NCBI GenBank assembly: GCA_902798825.1
Contig: CADBYI010000005.1
Span: forward strand, 11,726 to 74,400
Direction of reading: 5' to 3'
DNA length: 62,675 nucleotides
Source of the DNA: an uncultured Eubacteriales bacterium
Lineage (GTDB): Bacteria > Bacillota > Clostridia > Christensenellales > CAG-138
The notes below the pieces were generated by a model, which did no database searches, had not been told where the DNA came from, and saw only the letters and a program-made list of their open reading frames with translations. Made by a program: the position numbers and the translations under genes. The stretch's first letter is position 1, and each line of letters starts with the position of its first letter. This document shows positions 41,501-50,700 of the stretch, piece by piece.

Positions 41501-42402
41501 AGCTCAAGGCCCTGCCCGAGGCGCTGCGGCAGCAGATTCAAAACCTGACCTTTGCCGGAGACTACGTCTACGACGGCGGCCCCTGGTGGTTCGAGGAGGA
41601 TTGGATCACGGACCCGCCGAAGCTGTATCTGCACAGCAACGAGACCGACGAGCGGCTGCCCCTTTCAGAGGGACCCATCACGGACATGGCGGAATTGGCG
41701 GCCCTGGTGCCGAATCTGGAAAACCTGAATCTGTACGCCCAGCCGTTAACCACCCTGGACGGCATAGAAGGATTGGGCCAGCTGCGACGGATCAATGTGG
41801 AGGAATGCCGCCAGGTCGTAGACTTTGACCCCCTGTGGCGGATGCCCAACCTGGAGGAGATCGGCCTCAGGAACGAGCCCATCGAGAGCATCGAGGGCAT
41901 CGAAAATATGCCCCATCTGGTCAGTCTGAGCCTGTCCGGGACCAACGTGCGGGACTTCTCCCCCCTTGAGCGGGTGGACTACAGCTATTGCACCTCGGAG
42001 GAAAACGACGGCAGAGGCTTCAACCTGGCGGCGGACGTGCGGGATGCCCAAAGCCTCACCTTCGAGGCGTATGCTCCCCTGGAAGCCGTGCCCGTCTATT
42101 GGAATCTGAATTTGAACAACGTGCCCGTGAAGCTCTGGTACGACCACATCATGGGCAAGGAGCTGCGCGAATTCTCCTGCCACCGGTGCGACATGAGCAA
42201 CGAACAGCTCAAATCCTTCGTGGAAAACCACCCCATGCTGGAGGAACTGACCCTCAGCTGGAACCCGCAGCTGACGGATATAAGCTGCCTGCGGGAGGTG
42301 CCCGATTCCCATCTTCGGGAGCTGTGGGTGTCCGGGAATATGCAGAAGGCCGTCGCCTCCCTGGGTGAGGGATACGGCTTCGAGCTGCGGATGGATGATT
42401 GA
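38551..42402 (+). CDS. Large TIR-like - membrane helix - LRR protein
   Basis: 1283 residues. Short degenerate TIR-like domain (residues 1-115: AIYPLYAPSDEGQVKPILNA, ALVLFLSENLADN, ELVIPVNLDG) lacking box 2 and with Asp (about D60) where the catalytic Glu would be. Membrane helix 121-142 after ERKSR, Pro/Thr linker 158-188, then about 1,090 residues of internalin-like leucine-rich repeats outside the cell (LEELRLRFTGISSLQGI, LEEIGLRNEPIESIEGI, LVSLSLSGTNVRDFSPL). It looks like the ligand-sensing subunit of the set. Good AAAGGAAAAAG site; 43 bp after the previous gene. Confidence 0.85.
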   Translation: MKRAIYPLYAPSDEGQVKPILNALAARGLTVRSGAAPGKGDALVLFLSENLADNERVADDFFRLNPGRELVIPVNLDGCTPPEELQNALMARHTLDGAKYSAQELAERIARAALGERKSRLPLVLSLMGVAALLVVGGLIAWNRMGKPDLKSVFAQATDTPAPTAEPTPAPTPTPTAVPTPTPPLPDNADITLEQLERVFELIIVGDSFNFYTGDEEWMQGSGNARVGVEHVAYRGFENGEPRWYSTEDGREFGLYDWGDLAFLPYMKNLTLLTLVNVQGTLPDLSGLRNLGCVEVLDCAIDDVSGVKDNRLEAFSYSGPAIDLSPLNESSRLGNVSLHIYGGGHFDLSAFGPRSLRSLTVGAMGFTGTVDLSGLKNAVDLVDVRLNDLPVTDLDCLSEAGNLQYLWLDDLRLTSLHGLEDHAKLNTLSIDNCFSLSDLSALNSCTNLQTLEFQDCPISDLSFLTGATYLLQLEAQNMPSLRSLHGLEEHKSLQQVEIHNLHGLNDISALASCTGLTRLLMHEVFALRDIRPVVELPQLRSLEIYGSEIRDVDFLWDIRNKDNFSFGIAEVEDWKGLQAIENYQYLNVTDRNGSALPFIQNATVKRLEIYNRSGGGNQSDGMDLALLPHVTQEMWLHCVTTLEGLNQPDIQWLQVDNCPYLASLDGLEGAPKLKYLNVINCSRLTDWTALNGRKLEELGLEALFTLPDFGKIDVQQVGLTTIYDLRDLSCFDEYHPSRPYRISLMDMDGITDLSPLYRLHGSKLWVPAHLMEQAQVMVDSGLLDEYEVTYPEGWWEPIEPHIELMNLEEIDTLPSALLSRVTRLNLVGDQVLPNEGAWVEEDWRDDPPALFVRYDGMEERFPVEPGTLTSFEGLTKLTGLVDMNLFSQPQLTSLEGIEALGDLRYLKINQCPALTDASAAFTLQSLEELRLRFTGISSLQGIQNLYALKQLDVNDSPIEDLSPIGALSNLEEVNFRLPMMTFEELKALPEALRQQIQNLTFAGDYVYDGGPWWFEEDWITDPPKLYLHSNETDERLPLSEGPITDMAELAALVPNLENLNLYAQPLTTLDGIEGLGQLRRINVEECRQVVDFDPLWRMPNLEEIGLRNEPIESIEGIENMPHLVSLSLSGTNVRDFSPLERVDYSYCTSEENDGRGFNLAADVRDAQSLTFEAYAPLEAVPVYWNLNLNNVPVKLWYDHIMGKELREFSCHRCDMSNEQLKSFVENHPMLEELTLSWNPQLTDISCLREVPDSHLRELWVSGNMQKAVASLGEGYGFELRMDD

Positions 42403-42464
42403 CCCCTTCCCTTTTGACGCAAAAACAGGTATACTCGTGAGCGAGATTCGAAAGGAGCTTCCGT

Positions 42465-44192
42465 ATGAGCAATCTTTCCCCCTATGTGGGCCGGTTCTTC
42501 GACGAGCTGCAGCTGGCTGCCGACGTGCAGGAAGGCCACAGCTACAAGGCCTTTTTGCGGGGCGCCGTGTCCGCTTTTTTGGAACATGAGACGCCGGAGA
42601 CCGCCTTTGCCGTCTATCGGGCGTTCTTCGACAGCTATCGGATCACGATCCCGGGCCAGAAGGACCCGTTCATCGACCTGGTGGACATCCTGAGAAACTA
42701 TGAGGCCACCGCCGCCACCCTCATCGACAAGCAGCGGGACCACTTCATCCACGCGGTGAACGTGTTTTTGACGGGGCTTTCCATCTACGCCGAAAGCGAC
42801 GCCTATCGAAAGGCCTTTCAAAGCGCCGTGCCGGAGAAAAACTATATCTACGCCTACCAGACCCCCCACGAGGAGTTCTTCTTCCGCTGGGGCGTGGCGG
42901 CCCTGTTCCACGACGTGGGTTACCCCGTGGAGATCGTGGGCCACCAGATCAACCGGTTCATCCGCATGGTGGCGGACGTGGACGGGGACGACGTGAGGGT
43001 CAGGGCCCAGATCCGGTATGAGAACTTCTCGGAGCTGAACCACATCCGGGAGGTGGTGCCCAAGCGCCCCTTCACCCGGGCCTATTACGACGCCTATGAA
43101 AGCTGCTCCTATATCGACCTTTTGACCCCCAACGATCTGCTGGCCCACCACATCCATCTGACCTTGGGCACGGACCTGGTGGAAACCAAGAAGGCGGTGA
43201 ACCGGTTCGTGGACGACATGGCCGCCTCCGGGTTCGTGGATCACGGCTACTACAGCGCCATGATCATCCTCAAGTGGTACGGCTATGCCATCCAGATGTC
43301 CGGCGACCACCCGGAGCGGTTCTACTGGCCCATCCTGGACAGCGCCACGGCCATCTTGCTCCACAACTACTATCGGAACGTGCTGCAGAAGAAGCCCTTC
43401 GATCTGGGTCCCCTGGAGGCGAAGCGGAACCCGGTGGCGTTTCTGCTCATCCTCTGCGACGAGCTGCAGGAGTGGAACCGGGAGGCCCACGGCATTTTGA
43501 CCCGGACCTTCACCCTGGCGGACACGGTGCATTTGTCCCTGAAGAACGGATACCTTTCCGCCACCTATGTGACCCGCCACGGCCATCTGCCCGAGAAATT
43601 CTGCGGGGAGAAGATCCAGCTGCTCCGGGGGCTCCTGGACCTGGACGCCATCTTCCCCAAGGGCTTCGAGGTGGACGCGGAGAGCCTGGACAGCTTTGAA
43701 CCCTTCAAGCCCCAGCTTCAGCAGGTGACGGCCCGGCCCTTGCTCAAGGACATCGAGCTTTTGGCCATCGCCATTCACGCCCGCTACTGCGAGAAGCAGC
43801 TTCAGGACCATCCGGAGCGGCCCCTCGATTATCCCGACTTCTCCCAGCTCCCGGACGACCTCAAGTACAGCAATCTGCGCCAGGCCCAGAACATCTGCGA
43901 TCGGCTGGAGCAGGTGGGCTACCGGCTGGGACCCAAGGGCCAAAGGGACGCCGTGAAGGAGTTCCCGCCGGAGTTGGTGGAGTTCATGGCGGAGCTGGAG
44001 CACGAGGACTGGATGGCCGAGCGGCTCAGCCGGGGCTGGAAGCTGGGCGAGCGGAACGTGGAGCAGAAGACCTCCCCCTATCTGGTGCCCTATGACCAGC
44101 TGTCCGAGGAGATCAAGGAGTACGACCGGGACGCCGTTCGGAACATCCCGGCGCTGGCGGAAAGAGGCGGCATGGCTGTATATGGAAACTGA
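42465..44192 (+). CDS. HD-domain / RyR-domain fusion protein
   Basis: 575 residues, soluble. An HD phosphohydrolase-type domain has RDHFIHAVNVFLTGL (H93, H96) and the HD pair in ALFHDVGYPVEIVGH (H149-D150). The C-terminal about 70 residues (506-575: EHEDWMAERLSRGWKLGE, KTSPYLVPYDQLSEEIKEYDR) are a clear RyR domain, named after ryanodine receptors and predicted in bacterial conflict systems to bind nucleotide messengers. It could bind the TIR product and hydrolyse a nucleotide or messenger (inference). AAAGGAG site; 62 bp after the LRR gene; overlaps the next gene by 11 bp. Confidence 0.85.
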   Translation: MSNLSPYVGRFFDELQLAADVQEGHSYKAFLRGAVSAFLEHETPETAFAVYRAFFDSYRITIPGQKDPFIDLVDILRNYEATAATLIDKQRDHFIHAVNVFLTGLSIYAESDAYRKAFQSAVPEKNYIYAYQTPHEEFFFRWGVAALFHDVGYPVEIVGHQINRFIRMVADVDGDDVRVRAQIRYENFSELNHIREVVPKRPFTRAYYDAYESCSYIDLLTPNDLLAHHIHLTLGTDLVETKKAVNRFVDDMAASGFVDHGYYSAMIILKWYGYAIQMSGDHPERFYWPILDSATAILLHNYYRNVLQKKPFDLGPLEAKRNPVAFLLILCDELQEWNREAHGILTRTFTLADTVHLSLKNGYLSATYVTRHGHLPEKFCGEKIQLLRGLLDLDAIFPKGFEVDAESLDSFEPFKPQLQQVTARPLLKDIELLAIAIHARYCEKQLQDHPERPLDYPDFSQLPDDLKYSNLRQAQNICDRLEQVGYRLGPKGQRDAVKEFPPELVEFMAELEHEDWMAERLSRGWKLGERNVEQKTSPYLVPYDQLSEEIKEYDRDAVRNIPALAERGGMAVYGN

Positions 44193-45765
44193 TCGCATCC
44201 CCCTGACGGTGGGGGTCACGGGCCACAGGGCCATCCGGCCCGAGGACGAGCCCGCCCTGATCGCCGGGGTTAAGAAAGCATTGAACGAGCTGCGGCAGCG
44301 GTACCCCCACTGCCCCCTTGTGATGGTCAACGATCTGGCGGAGGGGGCGGACCAGCTCTGTGCCAAGGTGGCCCTTGCCCTGGGCATCCCCCTCGTCGTC
44401 GCCCTGCCCATGGACCGGGCGGCATTCGAAAAGGACTTCGAGGGCCCGGCTTTGGAGGCCTTCCGGTCCCTGTATGAGCAGGCGGCGGAGCGCTTCGTGG
44501 TCCCCCCCACGGAGCAGATGCCGGACGGGCCGGATCGGAACTTTTTCTATCGGCAGCAGGGCATCTATGTGGCCACCCACTGCCACGTGCTGCTGGCCCT
44601 GTGGGACGGGGGTCCCGGCACGGACGCCGCCTGCGGCACGGCGGAGACGGTGGACTTTGCCCTGCGCCAAAGCTATCACCCCCTCCTCAGCGCCCCCCTT
44701 CTTTCCGCCACGGCGGTGCTCCACCTGTACACCCCCCGGGACGTGGCCGCAGGAGAAGTGGGCGCCACAAGGTGGCTGGGGGACGACGAAACCTGGCGGG
44801 CCCTCATGGATAGGACGGAGGAGTTCAACACCCTGACCAATCCCGTCGAGACCGCCCCTGCCCTGCTCCCCCGGGACCGGGAGCCGGATGGGCCCCTTGA
44901 CAGGATGGAGGGGCTCTACCAGCAGGCGGACCGGCTGAGCCTCCGGTTCGCCGGGACCTATCGGCGCATCCTGATCCTTTTGGCGGTGCTCAGCACCCTG
45001 ATCACCGCAAGTTTTTTATTGTACGACGAGGCGAATCTCCATTGGCTGATCCTGATCTGCGGGCTGGCGCTGCTGCTCGCCTTCTTCCTGCAGCGGTACG
45101 CCCGGCGCTCCAGCTGCCACAGACGGTATCTCGAATACCGGGTGCTGGCCGAAAGCCTCCGGGCCCAGGCCTTCCTGCGCTATGCGGGGGTGAAGCGGGA
45201 GGCCGTCTCCCTGCTCCCCTGGACCCAGCAGGCCCAGACCCCCTGGATCGCCATGGCCATGACCGTGTTGGGCATGGGCCCGGCCCCCCAGCGGGCCCAC
45301 GACGTCCGATCCTGCTGGGCCGAGGGCCAGCTGAACTATCACCGCGCCGCCCATACAAAGAGCCAGATGAAGCTCCGGGGCAGCGAGCGGGTGGTGGGGG
45401 CGGCCCTGATCGTCAGCATCGCCCTGTACCTGGCGGCCCTGGTGTTCGAGCTGCTCTTCGGCGGGCTGCTGCCCCGCCTCCCGGCCATCGGAGAAGCAGA
45501 GTGGTATCGGACGCTGCTGAAGCTGGTGCTGGGGTGCATCTCCGCCGCCACCCTGTTCATCTCCAACTACTACGGGAAGATGAGCCTGTCCAGGGGCGTG
45601 GAGGACCACGAGAAGATGGCCGCCTTCTATGAGCGCATCCTGGCGCGGATGGATCAGTGCGGCCAGGACGAAAATCTGCTGCTGCTCCTCGGCCGGGAGG
45701 AGCTCATCGAAAACGGCAACTGGTGCTCCTATCAGCAGGACAACACCCCGGATTTCAGCCTGTAA
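44182..45765 (+). CDS. SLOG-SLATT membrane effector-like protein
   Basis: 527 residues. The N-terminal SLOG-type Rossmann domain (LTVGVTGHRAIRPED, VMVNDLAEGADQLCAK, LPMDRAAFEKDF; residues about 7-190) binds nucleotide derivatives in related proteins such as ThsA of Thoeris. Four membrane helices follow: a pair at about 262-305, then the amphipathic YLEYRVLAESLRAQAFLRYAG typical of SLATT domains, then another pair at about 405-465. SLATT domains are predicted pore-forming or membrane-damaging effectors. Start taken at the METDRIPLTVG ATG; the upstream extension is in a different frame inside the HD-RyR gene. Last gene of the TIR operon. Confidence 0.82.
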   Translation: METDRIPLTVGVTGHRAIRPEDEPALIAGVKKALNELRQRYPHCPLVMVNDLAEGADQLCAKVALALGIPLVVALPMDRAAFEKDFEGPALEAFRSLYEQAAERFVVPPTEQMPDGPDRNFFYRQQGIYVATHCHVLLALWDGGPGTDAACGTAETVDFALRQSYHPLLSAPLLSATAVLHLYTPRDVAAGEVGATRWLGDDETWRALMDRTEEFNTLTNPVETAPALLPRDREPDGPLDRMEGLYQQADRLSLRFAGTYRRILILLAVLSTLITASFLLYDEANLHWLILICGLALLLAFFLQRYARRSSCHRRYLEYRVLAESLRAQAFLRYAGVKREAVSLLPWTQQAQTPWIAMAMTVLGMGPAPQRAHDVRSCWAEGQLNYHRAAHTKSQMKLRGSERVVGAALIVSIALYLAALVFELLFGGLLPRLPAIGEAEWYRTLLKLVLGCISAATLFISNYYGKMSLSRGVEDHEKMAAFYERILARMDQCGQDENLLLLLGREELIENGNWCSYQQDNTPDFSL

Positions 45766-45899
45766 GTTCATGACTGTATCGACAGCCTGAGCAGGCTGTC
45801 AGCAAAGGATGGCAGAAACGGCGTTCTTCGCCCCGAAGCTGTACAAAGGTACTGCGAGAGGGCGAAAACGCCGTTAATTTGCGGCATCTTGTTAAAAAG

Positions 45900-45922
45900 A
45901 AATGGCGGCCAAGCCGCCATTT
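45900..45922 (+). terminator. Terminator after the TIR operon
   Basis: AAATGGCGGC-caa-GCCGCCATTT, perfect 10-bp stem, within the larger inverted repeat 45877-45961. Confidence 0.65.
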
Positions 45923-46018
45923 CCACCTACATATTTACTCCTGTCCATTTTTGCCGCAAATGGTCTGCCGCCTTTTTCGACAGCCTGCGCCGCTCCGAAA
46001 GGGGCGGCTTTGGCTTCC

Positions 46019-46047
46019 TTGACAAGAGGGGACGGCGGGGATATAGT
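46019..46047 (+). promoter_or_regulatory. Promoter of the NlpC-like / PIG-L-LRR genes
   Basis: -35 TTGACA (46019-46024), 17-bp spacer, -10 TATAGT (46042-46047). Confidence 0.65.
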
Positions 46048-46106
46048 ATAGTTGGTAAATTATGTAGCCTGCAGGTGGAACCTGTTTCATGCGGAAAGGA
46101 TAGTTC

Positions 46107-47726
46107 ATGGCTTGCGTTTCCCATAGAGCAAGATGCGTTTCTTTCGTCCTGGTTTTCTCGTTGCTTTTGGCGGCCTGTTCGCCCCAGGGGGCGTCCCCCG
46201 CGGGATCGGCTGTTATGGAGGCGGCGACGGCGGCCCCCACGCTGGAGCCCACGCCGACCCCCACCGCCACGCCCACGCCGTCGCCTACGCCGACCCCTAC
46301 CCCCACGCCCACGCCGACCCCGGTGCCCACGGCCACGCCCGTGCCGGACCCCCTGATCCAGACATGGTCCCTGGCAGGCACCGGCTTTTCCCTGACGCTC
46401 CTGGGGGACGGGCTCTATGAGGCCGTCCTGCCGGATCGGGAGATCATGGGCACCTACACCGCCCTTGAGGGGCTGCTGTCCCTCACCACGACGGAGGGGC
46501 TCTTGACCCGAATCCCCTACGTTTGCGACGGCAGGACCCTGACCCTGATCCAGAAGGGGCAGGCGGACCTGGTTCTGTCCGCGGCAGCGGACACCGCCTT
46601 CTCCCTGGCCCCCAACGCCCCGGGCACCCTGCCGGTTCAGGAGGGGGACGGCCCCCGCATCGCCTACGCCTATGCCGACAAGGCTGTGGTCACGGTGGAG
46701 CAGGCGGAGGGAAGCGCCGCCACGGAATACTGCTTCTCCGCCGTCAGCGACACCCCCGACGAAAAGTCCAAGGACTGGCTCCCCGTCACCGGGGACCCCT
46801 TCAAAACCTTCAAGTACGACGGGAACTATTATATCTTCCTGCGGGACGAGGATGGCCGGGTCAGCGAGCCCTATCCCCTCACCGTGGATTCCGGCTACCT
46901 CTACCCCATCAAGGCCGAGGGGCTGTCCGCCCTGCGCACCCCGCTGGCGGAGATGACCGAGGCGGCGGGGACCTCCGTCATGGCCCTGAACGAGGCCGTG
47001 GCCGCCGACGTGGCCCGGGCGGGCATCTACACCCGGGAGGGGGCCGTGACCTCCGCCATCTCCGCCGTGTCCCACATGGCGGAGCTTGGCTACACCATCC
47101 CCTATCAGGGCCAGGGCAAATATCAGGACAAGGACCAGTGGGGTTTCAACCCCGAGTGGGGCGCCAAGCTGAAGCACCCCACCAAGGACGGCAACGGCAC
47201 CTACTATTACACCGGCATGCAGTGCGTGGGCTCCATCGTCTGGGCCCTGAAGCAGGCGGGGCTGGACATCAGCAACGCCGCCACCGGCTGGCGCATCGGC
47301 CGGCTGGGGGAGCGCAAGCGGGGAAACGACAACAAGGTCAAATATTATCAGCTTCGCAGCGGCGATTTCATCGAGGTCCGGCAGCATTACGAGATGGTGG
47401 TGGACCGGGTGGACGTGGACCAGGACGGCGTAACCGACGCCTATCTGCTGTATGAGATGGAGGCCCCGCACCTGTCGCTCCTGCTGCTCAAGTACCGGGT
47501 CATCCAGGGCCGGGTCCATTACAACATGGACGCCATGTACGCCAACGAGGGCCGGCTGAACGTGAAGAACCGGATCTGGCAGGGCACCAGCCATATCCCC
47601 CAGGAGGACTTCCCCGCCTGGCTGACGGAAGCCATCGCCCACGCGGAGGAGGACAGGGCGCTGGACCGGCTGGCGCGGAGCCTGGGCTTGGTCGGCGCGT
47701 CGGAGCATGTTTCGCTGGGACGGTGA
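46107..47726 (+). CDS. Lipoprotein with Pro/Thr linker and NlpC/P60-like domain
   Basis: 539 residues. Lipoprotein signal with LLAAC (Cys24), then a PTPTP-rich linker (about 38-80), a beta module like those of the secreted protein at 16079-17332, and a C-terminal papain-like domain: GMQCVGSIVWALKQAGLDI supplies the nucleophile Cys373 and RSGDFIEVRQHYEMVVDRV the His (H427). This layout matches NlpC/P60-type peptidases or amidases that cut wall peptides, but the surrounding sequence is atypical. Starts a new transcript after the TIR operon and lies 4 bp before the PIG-L gene. Confidence 0.7.
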   Translation: MACVSHRARCVSFVLVFSLLLAACSPQGASPAGSAVMEAATAAPTLEPTPTPTATPTPSPTPTPTPTPTPTPVPTATPVPDPLIQTWSLAGTGFSLTLLGDGLYEAVLPDREIMGTYTALEGLLSLTTTEGLLTRIPYVCDGRTLTLIQKGQADLVLSAAADTAFSLAPNAPGTLPVQEGDGPRIAYAYADKAVVTVEQAEGSAATEYCFSAVSDTPDEKSKDWLPVTGDPFKTFKYDGNYYIFLRDEDGRVSEPYPLTVDSGYLYPIKAEGLSALRTPLAEMTEAAGTSVMALNEAVAADVARAGIYTREGAVTSAISAVSHMAELGYTIPYQGQGKYQDKDQWGFNPEWGAKLKHPTKDGNGTYYYTGMQCVGSIVWALKQAGLDISNAATGWRIGRLGERKRGNDNKVKYYQLRSGDFIEVRQHYEMVVDRVDVDQDGVTDAYLLYEMEAPHLSLLLLKYRVIQGRVHYNMDAMYANEGRLNVKNRIWQGTSHIPQEDFPAWLTEAIAHAEEDRALDRLARSLGLVGASEHVSLGR

Positions 47727-47730
47727 CGCT

Positions 47731-50700
47731 ATGAAAAGACATCTGATCGCCTGTTTCCTGGCCCTGGCGCTGCTCCTTTTGGGCTGGCCCGGCCTGTCCG
47801 CCCACGCCCAGGAGGAACCCTATACCTATACCATCGAGACGGAGCCCGCCGCAGAGAACCTGACCGGCCGCTGCGCCGTGAGCTCGGATCTGAAGACGAA
47901 GGCCTATGCCTGGCGGGTCACCGACGGGGAGCTGTCCACCAAGCAGAAGTTCACCGCCGGGCAGCGGGTCTCCCTGTCCTGGGCGGACGACGTGCCGGTG
48001 AAGGCCGTGTTTCTGGCCTTCGACGACTATCCCGACGCCTACCGGGTGCAGCAGTTCGACGGGGCCGGCAACCTGATCCTGGACGAGGAAGGGCCCTCCT
48101 ACGTGAACCATGCCGTGTTCGTGACGGAGGAGACCCGGACCGTGACCCTGCTGCCGGAGAGCACCCTTATCCTCTGCTCCCTGTACGCCTACGGGGCGGG
48201 CGCCGTCCCCGACTACCATCCCTGGAAAAGCATCCCCGAGAAGCTGGATTATCTGATCGTGGCCATGCACCCCGACGACGACGTGCTGTTCATGGGGGCC
48301 ATCGTCCCCCTGTACACCGTGGACCAGGGCCGGGAGGGCACCATCTTCTACACCGCCACCCGGGAGCGGGTCCGCAAGCACGAGGCCGGCAACGGGGCCT
48401 GGATCATGGGGCTCCGGAACGCCCCCATCCTGGGCACCTTCCCGGACATCCCTCCCTCCTACTACACCAAGTTCCAGCACACCTTTCCCAAGCAGGACGT
48501 GGTCAAATACCTGGTGGGCCTGTTCCGTCAGTATCGGCCCGAGGTGGTCTTCTCCCACGATCTCAACGGGGAGTACGGCCACTGGCAGCATCAGCTTTTG
48601 GCCCACGCGGTCCAGGAAGCGGTGCCCCTGGCGGCGGACCCCGCCTTCGATCCGGCGTCCGCGGAGCAGTACGGGCCCTGGGAGATCAAGAAGCTGTATC
48701 TGCACCTGTACCCGGAAAACCCCATAGAGATTCCGGCCACCAAGCCCATTGCGGCCTACGGCGGCCTGACGCCGGTGGACATCGCCACCGCCGCCTTCCA
48801 GTGCCACCAGTCCCAGCTGCCCTCCCGCCACGCGGTGCGCAACGAGGGGGTGTACAGTATGTCGGACTTCGGCCTGGCCTACACCACGGTGGGTCTCGAC
48901 ACAGCGGGCGTCAACGACCCCTTCGAGCACATCGACCCCGCCGCCCTCCACGCCCTGGCCACGCCCACACCGGAACCCACGCCGGCCCCCACGGATACGC
49001 CGGCCCCCACGGATACCCCTGTCCCCACGGCCACGCCGACCCCCACGGACACCCCCGCGCCCACGCCCACGGCCACGCCCCAGGCTACGGCCACCCCAAC
49101 GCCTACGGACACGCCCCAGCCTGCCCCAGAGGCCACGCCGGCGGCCGGCTCCCTATCGGACCTTTTGACGGCCCGGCCCTGGCTGCTGCCCGCCCTGCTG
49201 GGGGTGTGCGCCCTGCTTTGCCTCATCCTGTCCCTCCTGACCCGCCGCATATGGCTGCGGGTGCTGCTGTGGCTCTGTACGCTGCTGCTTTTGGCGGGGG
49301 TTGCCCTTCTGCTGAGGGGCGGTTCCTCCCCCGCAGAGGAACGGCTTGTGCCCCAGGTCACGCCCACGGCCACGCCAGCGGTGCGGGAGCTTCGCTTTGC
49401 CACGGACACCCTCCCCGAGCCGGCGGAGCTGGCCGCGTACCCGGAGCTGGAACGGTTGGATATCACCGATTGTGAGCAGGTGGACCCGGCCCTGTACGAG
49501 GCCATTTCCCAGGCGGTCCCGGCAAACTGCCGAATCCGCTGGTCCGTGCCCCTGACGGACGGCCGCTTCCCCTGTGACAGCGATTCGCTGACGCTGCCCC
49601 GATTCTCCCCGGAGGACGCCGCCAATCTGCCCTACTTTGAAAACCTGTCCGCCCTGGACGCCTCCGGCAGCACCGCCTATGAGGCCCTGTTGGCCCTGTC
49701 CGTGGATCGGCCGGACCTGGCGCTCACCTTCACCCTGCCCGTGGGGGATCAGGTGCTGACGGCGGCGGACGAGTCCCTTGCCGTGACGGGCGAACCGGAC
49801 GTTGCCCTGCTGGAAAGGATGCTGATCGCCTTCCCCGCCCTTCGGACCCTGGATCTGACCGAGGCGTCTGTGGACCCGGCGGCCGCCTTCTCCCTGGCCA
49901 CCCGCTATCCGGCGCTTGCCGTCCTGTACACCGTGCCCGTGGGCAGCCTTCGCTTCCCGCCGGAGGCGGAGACCATCGATTTAGCTAACTCCGGCATACA
50001 GGACGCCCAGGAGCTGCTAAACAGCCTGCCCTACCTGCCCGCCCTGCAGGCGGTGGACCTTCACGGCACGGCCCTGACGCTGGAGGACCTGTGCGATATT
50101 TTGGCCGTCCGGCCCGATCTGGTCCTCTCCCACCGGGTAAAGCTCCTGGGACAGGAGGCGGAAACCGACGCCAGGGAGCTGGACCTTAGGGGCGCCGCCG
50201 CCGATCCGGAAACGCTTTTGTCCCTGCTGACGCCCTTTGGAGCCCTGGAACGGGTGTATCTGCCCGACGCAGACGCGGAGGCTGCCATCGCCCTCCTGCG
50301 TGCGGAGCGCCCCGAAGTCATGTTCGTGTATATGACCACCGCCTTCGGCCGGCAGGTGGAGAGCACCGTGGAGGAGCTGGACATCAGCAAGAAGCGCCTG
50401 TCCTCCCCCGAGGAGGTGAAGGCGGAGCTGGTCCACCTCCCCTACCTCAAGAAGCTGGTCATGTGCGATTGCGGCCTCAACAACGGGCAGATGGAGAAGC
50501 TGCTGACCGCCTTCCCCCAGGTGAAGTTCGTGTGGAACATCCGTCTCGCCTCCCACAAGATCCGGACGGACGCGGTGGCCTTCAGCACCAAGAATCCCAC
50601 CAAACACACCCATGCCAGCTATTCCGACGCCTACAATAAAAAGATCAAGTCCACCCGCCGTTTGAAGCAGGGGGAGCTGGAGCCGTTGAAATACTGCACC

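Larger units (their letters stand above)
45766..46106. other. Structured intergenic region
   Basis: 341 bp, no gene. Nested inverted repeats: GACAGCCTG/CAGGCTGTC (45781-45800), AACGGCGTT/AACGCCGTT (45817-45875), ATTTGCGGCA/TGCCGCAAAT (45877-45961) enclosing the terminator, then a further CGACAGCCTG at about 45979. The promoter of the next gene is at 46019. Confidence 0.7.

Noticed and set aside
42096..44510. Very long open frame on the minus strand (about 800 codons)
   Set aside because: It lies antisense to the LRR, HD-RyR and SLOG genes, whose frames have clear motifs. GC-rich codon use creates long empty shadow frames; this one has no domains and low-complexity sequence.
36454..45765. Assigning the TIR cluster to Thoeris itself
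   Set aside because: Thoeris has a soluble TIR and a SIR2-SLOG or membrane-macro effector. Here the TIRs are membrane LRR proteins and the SLOG partner has SLATT helices, so only the logic is similar.
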